Shown here piece after piece: positions 28,972-37,941 of a stretch of 64,000 bases of DNA. The stretch's first letter is position 1. Each line of letters begins with the position of its first letter. A program made the translations under genes and the position numbers. The notes under the pieces are model-generated. The model was not told the DNA's origin. It did no database searches and saw nothing but the letters and a program-made list of their open reading frames with translations. Source of the stretch: Catenovulum adriaticum (GTDB lineage: Bacteria > Pseudomonadota > Gammaproteobacteria > Enterobacterales > Alteromonadaceae); NCBI RefSeq assembly GCF_026725475.1, contig NZ_CP109965.1:1178001-1242000 (forward strand), in the 5' to 3' direction.

Positions 28972-29483
28972 TGACAGAGCAAAGCAAAACGCAGGCGCCA
29001 TTTTGGCAAACCAAAACCTTAGAGCAAATGAACCGTCAAGAATGGGAGCAAATTTGCGACGGTTGCGGCAAATGTTGTTTACATAAATTTATTGCCGACG
29101 ATGAGGTGGACGATATTGAAACCACTCACCAAATCAATGAAGGCGAAACCCTAGAATACACTAATATTGTTTGCCAATATTTAAACGATAAAACATGCAG
29201 CTGCACCGTTTATGATAAACGCCGAAAGTTAGTGCCAGACTGCGTTGAGCTCACACCCGATAATTTAGATGATATTTTTTACATGCCAACAAGCTGCAGT
29301 TATCGTCGGTTGCAAGAAGGTAAAGGCCTGCCAAGCTGGCACCCTTTATTAAATAAAGGTAAAAAGTCTAAAATGCACCAAGCGGGTATGTCTGTTCGCG
29401 GCAAAGTGATTAAAGATAACGAAGTCGATTTAGAGTTTTTTGAAGACTACATTGCCGTGTGGCCTTTAAACGAAGTCGAATAG
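28971..29483 (+). CDS. ycgN: YcgN family cysteine cluster protein (UPF0260)
   Basis: 170 residues including CDGCGKCCLHKF, CQYLNDKTCSCTVYDKR and VPDCVELTPDN, the cysteine clusters that probably bind an Fe-S centre or zinc. Function is unknown. Last gene of the ycgL-transglycosylase-ycgM-ycgN group. Confidence 0.93.
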   Translation: MTEQSKTQAPFWQTKTLEQMNRQEWEQICDGCGKCCLHKFIADDEVDDIETTHQINEGETLEYTNIVCQYLNDKTCSCTVYDKRRKLVPDCVELTPDNLDDIFYMPTSCSYRRLQEGKGLPSWHPLLNKGKKSKMHQAGMSVRGKVIKDNEVDLEFFEDYIAVWPLNEVE

Positions 29484-29558
29484 GGCGTACAAAGTGGAAT
29501 AAGGCACAAAGGGAAAAGAGGCGAGATAAGAAATAAAGAAAATGCCAGCCATTAATTA

Positions 29559-29592
29559 AAAAGCCAAACTGCAATTTCAGCTTGGCTTTATC
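29559..29592. terminator. Bidirectional terminator
   Basis: AAAAAGCCAA ... TTGGCTTT with an inner CTGCAATTTCAG segment lies between the convergent ycgN and esterase genes. On the minus strand the stem ends in a T-run, so it suits the esterase gene best. Confidence 0.7.
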
Positions 29593-29643
29593 TTTATGCT
29601 ATAAATACGGTAAAAAGTGCTGAATCATGAGCTAATTTAACAT

Positions 29644-30606
29644 TTATCTCAATTGATTGTTTTTAAGCCAGGTCGCTAAAGATTCAAACCAATCAAACGG
29701 ATTATCCATACCAAACCCATGCCCACCCTCTGGCAGTAATAACAACTGAGTTTGCACTTTATGTTGAGTTAAGGCTTGGGTGTATAATAACGCGTTTTCT
29801 ACCGGTACAGCTTTATCGTCTATTGCATGTACAATAAAAGCTTTGGGCGTAGCACGGGTGACTTGGTCTTCGTTAGAAAAATAAGCAATATTATCGGGCG
29901 TTAACTCAGGCGCTAATAAATTTTTACGTGAGCCCTTATGAGTAACTTCATCTTTCATGCTAATTACAGGGTAAATTAAAATTTGAAAATCTGGCTTTAA
30001 GTTTTCAGACTGGTACTGACTCATCACCGCGTTATCAAAATGAGTTGCCGCGGTTGAAGCTAAATGCCCACCTGCCGAAAAGCCCATAATACCGACTTTA
30101 TCAGGATGAATACCCCACAGCTTTGCATTGCTACGCACCCAATAAATGGCTTGTTGAGCATCTTGCAACGGCCCAGTTGTTTTATCTAACATAGTATTTG
30201 TGTTAGGCATTCTGTACTTTAAAACAAAGGCGGTAATACCTATCGAGTTAAAGCGTTTGGCGATATCGTAACCTTCTTTAACAATAGAAACCCCTTTATA
30301 ACCACCACCGGGTAAAATAATAACGGCCGTGCCGTTCGCTAAATGTGGAGCCGCTTTAAATATGGTTAACTGCGGCTGATTGATATCCATTATAAAAGTA
30401 TGCTCTGCTGATGCATCTCGAACAGTTTCCTGATTACTTTTTTTGATTTCACCTGGGATATTATCAGCGTATAAATTAATGGTTTGAGGCGTTGTTACTG
30501 GATGTTTTTCTGGCATTTGAGTGGGCTTTAATGTTGAGCTACAAGCGGCTAATAAAATAGATAACAAGCTAATTGTGATCAGTCTTTGGCAAGTTTTAAT
30601 ATTCAT
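29644..30606 (-). CDS. Lipoprotein alpha/beta-hydrolase (carbohydrate-esterase-like)
   Basis: 320 residues with a lipobox (ILLAACSS, Cys about residue 22). Catalytic features: oxyanion region LPGGGYKGVS, nucleophile elbow GFSAGGHLAS (Ser about 174), Asp in HAIDDKAVP and His in EGGHGFG. This arrangement is common in BD-FAE/acetyl-xylan-esterase-like proteins that deacylate polysaccharide fragments. A polysaccharide role fits the organism but is inferred. Confidence 0.82.
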   Translation of the reverse strand: MNIKTCQRLITISLLSILLAACSSTLKPTQMPEKHPVTTPQTINLYADNIPGEIKKSNQETVRDASAEHTFIMDINQPQLTIFKAAPHLANGTAVIILPGGGYKGVSIVKEGYDIAKRFNSIGITAFVLKYRMPNTNTMLDKTTGPLQDAQQAIYWVRSNAKLWGIHPDKVGIMGFSAGGHLASTAATHFDNAVMSQYQSENLKPDFQILIYPVISMKDEVTHKGSRKNLLAPELTPDNIAYFSNEDQVTRATPKAFIVHAIDDKAVPVENALLYTQALTQHKVQTQLLLLPEGGHGFGMDNPFDWFESLATWLKNNQLR

Positions 30607-30698
30607 TTTGGCAACCTTGTTTTTGTTATTCTGTTGTAGTTTATTTTGTGTAATTTATTTTATTGCAATACATACCGCCGTTATTGACAAGCTAAGGC

Positions 30699-31489
30699 TT
30701 AATTTAGTTTTTGCCAATTTACTTCGCACTCGCCTTGTTCACTGGTAATGTAAGCACAATTATCGTTAATGGTGACCGACCATTCCATCGTTCTTTCAAT
30801 CAACCCCGCTAACTTGGCAATGTCGTTATCATCAAACTGATAAAATTCGGCTGAGGTGGTGCGCATTTTATTTTTAGATTGTGTCCACCACACATTAGAT
30901 TTTGAATTAAAACTATAAACCAACACTTTTTTGGCTAATCGGCAAGATTTTTTAATGCGGTCAAAGCTAGGTTCACCCACATCAATCCAAAGCGAAATTT
31001 GATCGTCTAAGGTTTTATGCCAAATATCAGGCTCATCAACCGCACATAAACCTTTGGTAAAAGTCAGTTGAGCTTTGGCATGCAAGCAGTAAGCAATAAT
31101 CCGAGCCATTAAACGTTCTTAGCTAAAACAATATAAATTGATTTTATCAGAGCTATCACAGACGGCTCAATCTAAGGCGTTTTATCGAAGGAATGTTAGT
31201 ACCTTTCAAGATAAAACAACATAAGAGTGGGTCGTCTGTGAAGCTCCCAACGGGCTGGTCTAAAAGCCATTTACTCTTCGTTAAGTTGGCTAAACGTAGA
31301 ACCACTATGCCAGCACCAACTTGCCTTGTTTAAATGGCTTTTACCTCCAGCTGATTTTATCAATTTGTATTGCTTTAGCTAAATTTCAGAAGGGTGCTGG
31401 GCTATGGTTAAATTTAAGTTGTCGTAATAATCATTATTAAAATTAGACAAGCCGATTCGCATTTTATAAATAGTCGGTTTAAGCGCCAC
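30699..31489 (-). pseudogene. yaeQ: yaeQ interrupted by a MITE-like insertion
   Basis: The YaeQ protein is in two pieces. The N-terminal piece starts at a GTG (31489) and reads ALKPTIYKMRIGLSNFNNDY up to AQHPSE, then hits a stop inside the inserted element. The C-terminal piece resumes at ERLMARIIAYCLHA and runs through TKGLCAVDEPDIWHK and NSKSNVWWTQS to the stop at 30699. Intact YaeQ proteins read HPSE-x-ERMM at this junction, so the break is clean. Without the 264-bp insert the gene would encode about 175 residues, the normal length. A shortened protein from the internal ATG at 31109 may still be made. YaeQ has a PD-(D/E)XK-like fold of unknown role. Confidence 0.85.
31119..31382. mobile_element. 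264-bp MITE-like element inside yaeQ
   Basis: The ends form a 32-bp inverted repeat (31119-31150 against 31351-31382) with 27 of 32 positions matching, beginning with the palindrome TTAGCTAA. Inside are two further stem domains: CACAGACG/CGTCTGTG (31157-31240), and TAAAAGCCATTTA/TAAATGGCTTTTA (31261-31343) enclosing AAGTTGG/CCAACTT. No transposase is encoded, so mobilisation in trans is inferred. Its location within an otherwise continuous yaeQ sets both boundaries to within a few bases. The target duplication cannot be assigned cleanly because the end is itself palindromic. Confidence 0.78.
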
Positions 31490-31811
31490 AATAATCCATA
31501 TTTAATCATTATTTTAAAGGCTTGAATGTACGCTATGTGTGGAGATCTTTCAAAATTTAATTGTAAATAATAGCTGCGTAAGCAAGGTAAACCAGAGCAA
31601 AATCATACTTGAATAATTTTTATACAAAAATTAAAGGAAAAGCCATAATTTTCGCAAAAACGCTGCAAGTACATCCCTGTAAGCTTGGATTTTTCATCCT
31701 GAAAAATACATTTTGCTCTAAATCATGGCTATCTCTCAATACGACTCACTCTATTATCATGCTATTTATTAATGGCTATTGAGTGACTAACATTTTAATC
31801 AACCGGCTTAA
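31490..31811. other. Intergenic region with short palindromic repeats
   Basis: About 320 nt between the yaeQ start and the efpL stop; no gene supported. It contains GTACATCCCTGTA, a hairpin TTTTTCA-TCC-TGAAAAA (near 31690), and two related segments around 31722 and 31771 sharing ATGGCTAT next to CTCAAT/GAGTGA. The last could help terminate efpL. Confidence 0.4.
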
Positions 31812-32378
31812 TTATGCGCGGCCGGTAAACTTAGTGTCAGCCGTACTGATTTTAATTTTATCACCGCTAGAGATATGCTCAGGTACTTGTACCACCAAAC
31901 CTGTTGTTAAGGTAGCGGGTTTGGTTCTGGCACTGGCAGAAGCGCCCTTAATAGAAGGTGCAGTCTCGGTAATAACCAACTGAACGGTTGCCGGTAACTC
32001 AATAGCAACCGGACGATCATCAATAATGACAACCATAATCCCTTGAGTATCTTCGTTAATAAATAAGACTTCGTCAGCGATTGCATCTTTATTTAAATGA
32101 TAAGGCGTGTAATCTTCAGAATCCATAAACACGTACTCATCGCCATCAATATACGAAAACATTGCATCGCGGCGTGTTAAATCAGCTAAATTAAGCATGT
32201 CTGAATCTTTAAAGGTTTCATCAGCTTTTGCGCCAGTGACCACATCGTATAAACGCATACGGTACAAACTACCACCAGCCCGACCTTGTGGGACAGAACG
32301 AACAATATCTCTAACTATCATAGTGCGACCGTTTACTTCAATCGCCGTATTTTTTTTAATATCACTTGCCTTAGGCAT
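31812..32378 (-). CDS. efpL: Elongation factor P-like protein EfpL (YeiP)
   Basis: 188 residues with three EF-P domains: MPKASDIKKNTAIEVNGRTM, the loop VRSVPQGRAGGSLYRM, and a C-terminal OB domain ending GDKIKISTADTKFTGRA. In canonical EF-P the loop tip is a modifiable Lys; here it carries Arg (QGRAGG), as in YeiP/EfpL, so EpmABC is not expected to modify it. It helps ribosomes through stalling sequences. AAGGA lies upstream of the start. Confidence 0.92.
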   Translation of the reverse strand: MPKASDIKKNTAIEVNGRTMIVRDIVRSVPQGRAGGSLYRMRLYDVVTGAKADETFKDSDMLNLADLTRRDAMFSYIDGDEYVFMDSEDYTPYHLNKDAIADEVLFINEDTQGIMVVIIDDRPVAIELPATVQLVITETAPSIKGASASARTKPATLTTGLVVQVPEHISSGDKIKISTADTKFTGRA

Positions 32379-32671
32379 TTTATTTTTTCCTTAAATTCAC
32401 ATAAAAAGTGCAATTTTTCAGAAAAATAGCAGATATTTTCACACACACCAACAGTTAAACCCTAATTAACCCTAATTTAGTAAAAGTTTACCCCCGCAAA
32501 TTAAAAATTGACCGATAAATAAACAGTTACCTGTTGAATATAAACGATATAAAAGACATGTAAAAAAGCGCTTGCTAACGCTTGAAAGATTTTGTTATAA
32601 CAATTATGTGACTATGATCACAATTGCAAAAAATAAAAAGCACAAAACAATAAAAAGCAATTAGGAGCGTA

Positions 32672-33444
32672 ATGAAGTACCAAAAGGAATTTACATTTAT
32701 TGAAGCGTGCGCAAAGTGGCGAGGCAAAATTAACGCAACTGATATTGCCAGCCAATTTTTACTTTCAAAAGGCAGCGCTAAGCGCGTACTACAAGCTTAT
32801 CAAACCCAGCATCTAAACCAGTTTATACTCGTGGCGAATTAAATGAGCTTGCCTACTTTGAACAACATTTATTTTTAGCGGAACCCGATCAAAAACAGCC
32901 CTGTTTTGAATCTGTCAGCTTGCCAGCCCATTTTGTTGAACCGAGTTTAGTGGCCAACTTACTAACGGCAATTGAGCAACAAAAAAGAATCGAAGTGGAT
33001 TATATTTCATTACGTAGCACGGAATACGATGGCCGTATTATTGCGCCTCATCACTTTGTATATGACGGCCTGCGCTGGCATGTACGTGCATTTGATGAAA
33101 AACATCAAGCTTTTCTCGATTTTAATTTATCTCGATTTCAAGGGGCAGGCGAAATCGAAGAAAACACCATTAAACCACCCACCGCCCAAGATGATAACGA
33201 ATGGCAAACCCAAGTTGATGTCGTTATTGTACCCGATCCACGGCTAAGCCCAGCACAAAAAGCCTGTATTGAACGCGAATACCAAATGCAAAACGGCCAG
33301 CTTATTATTCAGTGCCGCGCCGCATTGGTTAAATATGTACTGCTCAGACTCAGGCTAGATATATACAAAAACACCGCCGAAGCTCAGCAAATTATGCTAG
33401 AGCCTAATTGCCAAAAAGCACTAAAACCTTATGTACCAGGTTAA
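32672..33444 (+). pseudogene. Frameshifted WYL-domain regulator upstream of cas1
   Basis: A well-placed AGGAG precedes the ATG at 32672. The first frame encodes an HTH-like start (KEFTFIEACAKWRGKINATD, ASQFLLSKGSAKRVLQAY) and stops at 32842. The second frame, open from 32782, continues as SKPVYTRGELNELAYFEQHL and then a WYL domain (LLTAIEQQKRIEVDYISLRS, RIIAPHHFVYDGLRWHVRAF) with a WCX-type C-terminus. The shift must occur between 32782 and 32839. Related HTH-WYL proteins (BrxR/CapW-like) repress defence loci by binding their promoters. No slippery heptamer is seen, so mutation or a sequencing error is likelier than programmed frameshifting. Confidence 0.75.
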
Positions 33445-33571
33445 CAAAGCAAGCTTAAATAAAAGTCTTAACAACCGGATCAAATTTGATACCTGTTAAA
33501 AATACCAGTGGTTGATAGGGTGCAAAATATTGAGTTCAATGGAAAAAGAATAAATTGATAAGGATACAGGA

Positions 33572-34570
33572 ATGGACGATCTTTCACCGTCAGACTTAAA
33601 AACAATATTGCATTCAAAACGAGCTAATATTTTTTATTTAGAATATTGTCGTGTGATGCAAAAAGATGGCCGGGTGTTGTACTTAACCGAAGCCAATAAA
33701 GAAAACCTGTATTTTAATATACCGATTGCAAATACCACGGTTATTTTATTAGGAAACGGCACATCTATTACCCAAGCGGCAATGAGAATGTTAGCCCAAG
33801 CAGGCGTGTTAGTTGGGTTTAGTGGTGGTGGCGGTACCCCTTTATACATGGCAAATAATGTAGAACATGCCATTGAATGGATAACCCCACAAAGTGAATA
33901 CCGACCTACTGAATATTTGCAAGGTTGGGTTAGTTTTTGGTTTGATGATGGAAAGCGACTAGCGGCGGGTAAACAGATACAAACCGCTAGAATAGAATAC
34001 CTGACCCAAGTTTGGCAAAAAGATAAAGAGTTAAAACAAAATGGCTTTGATATCACCGCTAAAAACATTCAAAGTGCGTTAGCAACTTTTCACCAAAGAA
34101 ACGAAAAAGCGAATAAAAATAGCGATTTACTTTTAACCGAAGCACAACTCACCAAAACCTTATACAAGTTTGCCGCCAATAATACCAAACTGGAAAATTT
34201 TACCCGCCAGCATCAAGGCTCAAGTAAACAACATACCGATAAAGCCAACGATTTTTTAAACCACGGAAATTACTTAGCCTACGGCTTGGCAGCTTGCACA
34301 TTATGGGTTTTAGGTATACCTCATGGCTTTGCCGTTATGCACGGTAAAACAAGGCGTGGGGCGTTAGTTTTTGACATAGCCGATTTAATAAAAGACGCGT
34401 TAGTATTACCTTGGGCCTTTATTTGCGCGGCTGAAAACGCAACAGAACAAGAATTTAGACAACAAATATTACAAGCTTTTACCGACCATAAAGCATTGGA
34501 TTTTATGTTTGATACTGTGAAAAGCATAGCGCTAAACAACGGCAGTGACGATGGAGCACAGCCGCTATGA
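33572..34570 (+). CDS. cas1f: CRISPR integrase Cas1, type I-F
   Basis: 332 residues, usual for I-F Cas1. It opens with SDLKTILHSKRANIFYLEYCRV; the metal-site residues appear as Glu in LLTEAQLTKTLYKFA (about 190), His in GIPHGFAVMHG (about 254) and Asp in FDIADLIKD. It forms the spacer-integration complex with Cas2-3. Its stop overlaps the cas2-3 start by 4 nt. About 127 nt separate it from the WYL gene. Confidence 0.97.
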   Translation: MDDLSPSDLKTILHSKRANIFYLEYCRVMQKDGRVLYLTEANKENLYFNIPIANTTVILLGNGTSITQAAMRMLAQAGVLVGFSGGGGTPLYMANNVEHAIEWITPQSEYRPTEYLQGWVSFWFDDGKRLAAGKQIQTARIEYLTQVWQKDKELKQNGFDITAKNIQSALATFHQRNEKANKNSDLLLTEAQLTKTLYKFAANNTKLENFTRQHQGSSKQHTDKANDFLNHGNYLAYGLAACTLWVLGIPHGFAVMHGKTRRGALVFDIADLIKDALVLPWAFICAAENATEQEFRQQILQAFTDHKALDFMFDTVKSIALNNGSDDGAQPL

Positions 34571-37500
34571 TGGTCACTTTTGTTTCACAGTGTAATAAAA
34601 ATGCACTCAAGAAAACCCGCCGTGTGCTGGATGCCTTCGCCAACCGCATTGGTGACAATACCTGGCAAACCGTGATAACCGAAGACGGTTTACTCACAGT
34701 CAAAAAAATGCTCCGGAAAACCGCTAGTAAAAGCACCGCCGTCAGTTGCCATTGGATTAGGTCACGTTCACGTAGCCAGTTTTTGTGGGTAGTGGGTAAT
34801 AAAAGTAAATTTAATAGTGAAGGTATAGTGCCAGTTAATAGTACGAGAAGAAATTTGTTAAACAGTGAAATAGAAAATGATTGGAAATACCTGCCTTTAA
34901 TTAAGTCACTTACTGCACTTTCAGCATTGTTCCATGATTGGGGTAAAGCGTCTCGTTTATTCCAAGAGAAACTAAATCCTAACAGTAAAAATAAATTCAA
35001 AGGAGATCCGTTAAGGCATGAGTGGATTTCTGTTTTATTACTCAATGCATTGGTAAACAATAAATCGGATGAAACATGGTTAAGTGACCTGATAGGCAAG
35101 GGCGTAAATGACAATGAATTAAAGCAAAGCGTTAAAGCTCAAAACTTAACACCATTAGATAGGCTGCCCAATGCCGCTAAATTATTGGCTTGGTTAATAG
35201 TCTCGCATCACCGCTTGCCTTATATAAAAAGTGACTGGCGTGATGAAAAGGCATCTGATTTACCATCAATGCTCAAACGCATCACTCAAGAATGGGGGTA
35301 TGAAAACAAAATTGACCCTGCAGAATACAACAAACGTGTTAAACACTGTTTTGAGTTTCCTAGTGGTTTGTTATCTGAATCGAAAGAATGGCGAAAAAAA
35401 GTAAAACGTTGGGCAACTAGCCTAATAAACAACCTACCTTTGCTTGAAGCTGCGATGAAAGACGGTAGTTATCGTTTGATATTACACCATGCACGTTTGT
35501 GTTTGATGTTAGGAGATCACTATTATTCATCACAAGATGCCGCCAAAAACTGGCAAGATAGCACAGGGTTATTCGCAAATACTGATCGAGAAACGAGCGA
35601 ATTAAAGCAAAAACTTGATGAACACTTAGTTGGTGTCGCAAAGAATGCGCTTAATACCGCGCATTTATTACCTGCATTTGAAAAAGAGCCTCCAGTTGCA
35701 ACTGACATACAAGTACTAAGAAAAGCAAGTCCCACAGCATTCAAATGGCAAGATAAAGCCGTAACTAAAATTAATGAATGGAAAACTCAGCAAGATAAAA
35801 AAGTAACAGGTTTTTTTGCGGTTAACATGGCAAGCACTGGCTGTGGTAAAACCTTTGCTAACGCTAAAGTAATGCGTGCGTTATCGGCTGACGGCAAAAG
35901 TTTACGTTATATTCTAGCTCTAGGTTTAAGAACATTAACCTTGCAAACAGGTGATGAATATCGCGATAGAATAGGCTTAACCAATGCTGATCTTGCCGTG
36001 TTAATAGGTTCACGGGCGGTGGCTGAACTGCATAATCAACGAGAAATTAAACAAGATGAAATCACTGATGAGGTCTTAGGTTCAGAATCACAAGAAGCCT
36101 TACTAGATGAGTTTATTGATTATGATTGTGAAATACCCGAAGAAGGACTAAGTACAGTATTAACGTGCACTAAAGATAAACAGTTTTTATATGCACCAGT
36201 GCTGGCATGCACGATTGATCACTTAATGGCGGCGACAGAAACCAAACGAGGTGGACGCTATATTCTGCCAAGTTTACGGTTAATGTCATCTGACGTAGTA
36301 ATTGATGAAATAGATGATTTCACCGGTAATGATTTAATCGCGATTGGTCGATTGATTCATTTAGCAGGCATGTTAGGCAGAAAAGTAATGATTTCATCAG
36401 CCACTATCCCGCCTGATTTAGCACTGGGTTATTTTAATGCTTATAAAAACGGCTGGAAAATTTTCACTAAAAGTCGAGACGAAGCAAAAGCTGAAATAGG
36501 CTGCGCATGGATCGATGAATTTACTACTCAAGTAGATAGTATCAGTGTTGCACAAAGTGAATCGGCCATTGAGCAATATCAATTAAAACATAGTCACTTT
36601 ATAGATAAACGAGTAAATAGTCTAAGTAAACAAGTCGCTAAACGTAAAGCAGATATTGTGCCTTGTCCTTTACTCTCAATAGACGAATCAACACCAAAAA
36701 ATGAAGCTGAAGAAAGCAAGCAGTCTCATTATTTTTCAACAGTAAAGCAAGCGACTTTAGCTAAACATTCACTGCATTATGATATTGATCCTACAACAGG
36801 AATCAAGGTTTCATTTGGTGTAATACGAGTGGCAAATATAACGCCATGTGTAGAATTAACTAAATATTTATTACACACCGACTACCCAGAAGATACCCAA
36901 GTAAAAGTAATGGCTTACCATAGTCAGCAAGTTTTGTTGCTACGACATGAACAAGAAAAACACCTTGATGACGTATTAAAACGCAAAGAAAAAGCTGGCG
37001 TCCCACAGCAAGCATTTTCCAACTCTGTGATCCGTAATCATCTTGACTCATGCGCTAAAAATAATAGTTACATTAAGAATATGTTGTTTATTTTAGTGGC
37101 AACGCCGGTTGAAGAAGTAGGGCGCGATCATGACTTTGACTGGGCAATTATTGAACCCTCATCTTATCGCTCAATTGTACAACTAGCTGGACGTGTAAGG
37201 CGTCACAGAGCCGAGGCAGTTGAGTTGGCTAATATTGGCGTAATGCAATATAACCTTAAGGCATTTAAAACAAATGATAAGCCAGATGGCAAATATTTCG
37301 TTAAACCGGGTTATGAAGACGGTTGGGATAAAAGCCTACACAGCCATGACCTCAATAAATTAGTGAATGAAACATGCATTAATGAAGGTTTAAATGCCAT
37401 TCCTAGAATAAAAGTCCCTACCCAAGCAGATAAACAATTATTAGCGTTTATCGAGCATAAAGTAACGGCTGCGCAATTAACCAATTTTTCTGCATTTGGC

Positions 37501-37941
37501 GCAAACACCCTACAAGGTTACTTAACCGAAACATGGTACTTAACCGCTTTACCACAAGTGTTAACCCCTTTTAGAAAAAGTGAAGCGAGCATTAACTTAT
37601 TTTTGTTTTATAACGAAAATACAGAACAATGCTATTTCACTGAAAAAGACGAAAAAGGTAAGCCTTTAGTTGATATTAATGATCAAGTAATCAACCGAGA
37701 AACAATACTCAACATCAAGAAAATAGAATTAACAGAACAGCAAAGACAAAATTTATGGTTTGAACGTAATTATCAAAGCTTGTTAACCAAGTATCTTAGT
37801 GAGCCGTGGTTAGCCACACCTAAACGGGTGTCATTGCGTTACGGAGAAATAAATATGGTAGAACGTGAAAATGCACAATACGAATATAATGACCAGTTTG
37901 GGTTAGTTAGAGTGAATAAAAAAGGAGGTCAGCAATGTTAG
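34567..37941 (+). CDS. cas3f: Cas2-Cas3 fusion helicase-nuclease, type I-F
   Basis: 1124 residues. The N-terminal ~95 residues are a Cas2 domain, the fusion specific to type I-F. A Cas3 HD nuclease follows (FHDWGKASRLF at about 115, SHHRLP). Then comes the SF2 helicase: Walker A STGCGKTFAN, Walker B VIDEIDDF, motif III SSATIPP, and motif VI QLAGRVRRHR. It degrades DNA opened by the Csy complex and takes part in adaptation. It overlaps csy1 by 7 nt. Confidence 0.96.
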   Translation: MMVTFVSQCNKNALKKTRRVLDAFANRIGDNTWQTVITEDGLLTVKKMLRKTASKSTAVSCHWIRSRSRSQFLWVVGNKSKFNSEGIVPVNSTRRNLLNSEIENDWKYLPLIKSLTALSALFHDWGKASRLFQEKLNPNSKNKFKGDPLRHEWISVLLLNALVNNKSDETWLSDLIGKGVNDNELKQSVKAQNLTPLDRLPNAAKLLAWLIVSHHRLPYIKSDWRDEKASDLPSMLKRITQEWGYENKIDPAEYNKRVKHCFEFPSGLLSESKEWRKKVKRWATSLINNLPLLEAAMKDGSYRLILHHARLCLMLGDHYYSSQDAAKNWQDSTGLFANTDRETSELKQKLDEHLVGVAKNALNTAHLLPAFEKEPPVATDIQVLRKASPTAFKWQDKAVTKINEWKTQQDKKVTGFFAVNMASTGCGKTFANAKVMRALSADGKSLRYILALGLRTLTLQTGDEYRDRIGLTNADLAVLIGSRAVAELHNQREIKQDEITDEVLGSESQEALLDEFIDYDCEIPEEGLSTVLTCTKDKQFLYAPVLACTIDHLMAATETKRGGRYILPSLRLMSSDVVIDEIDDFTGNDLIAIGRLIHLAGMLGRKVMISSATIPPDLALGYFNAYKNGWKIFTKSRDEAKAEIGCAWIDEFTTQVDSISVAQSESAIEQYQLKHSHFIDKRVNSLSKQVAKRKADIVPCPLLSIDESTPKNEAEESKQSHYFSTVKQATLAKHSLHYDIDPTTGIKVSFGVIRVANITPCVELTKYLLHTDYPEDTQVKVMAYHSQQVLLLRHEQEKHLDDVLKRKEKAGVPQQAFSNSVIRNHLDSCAKNNSYIKNMLFILVATPVEEVGRDHDFDWAIIEPSSYRSIVQLAGRVRRHRAEAVELANIGVMQYNLKAFKTNDKPDGKYFVKPGYEDGWDKSLHSHDLNKLVNETCINEGLNAIPRIKVPTQADKQLLAFIEHKVTAAQLTNFSAFGANTLQGYLTETWYLTALPQVLTPFRKSEASINLFLFYNENTEQCYFTEKDEKGKPLVDINDQVINRETILNIKKIELTEQQRQNLWFERNYQSLLTKYLSEPWLATPKRVSLRYGEINMVERENAQYEYNDQFGLVRVNKKGGQQC

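Noticed and set aside
31119..31382. Structured RNA gene or integron attC site
   Set aside because: The long terminal inverted repeats and clean interruption of yaeQ fit a transposable element better; no integrase or cassette array is present.
32782..32842. Programmed ribosomal frameshift in the WYL gene
   Set aside because: No slippery heptamer or downstream stimulatory hairpin was seen in the window where the shift must occur.
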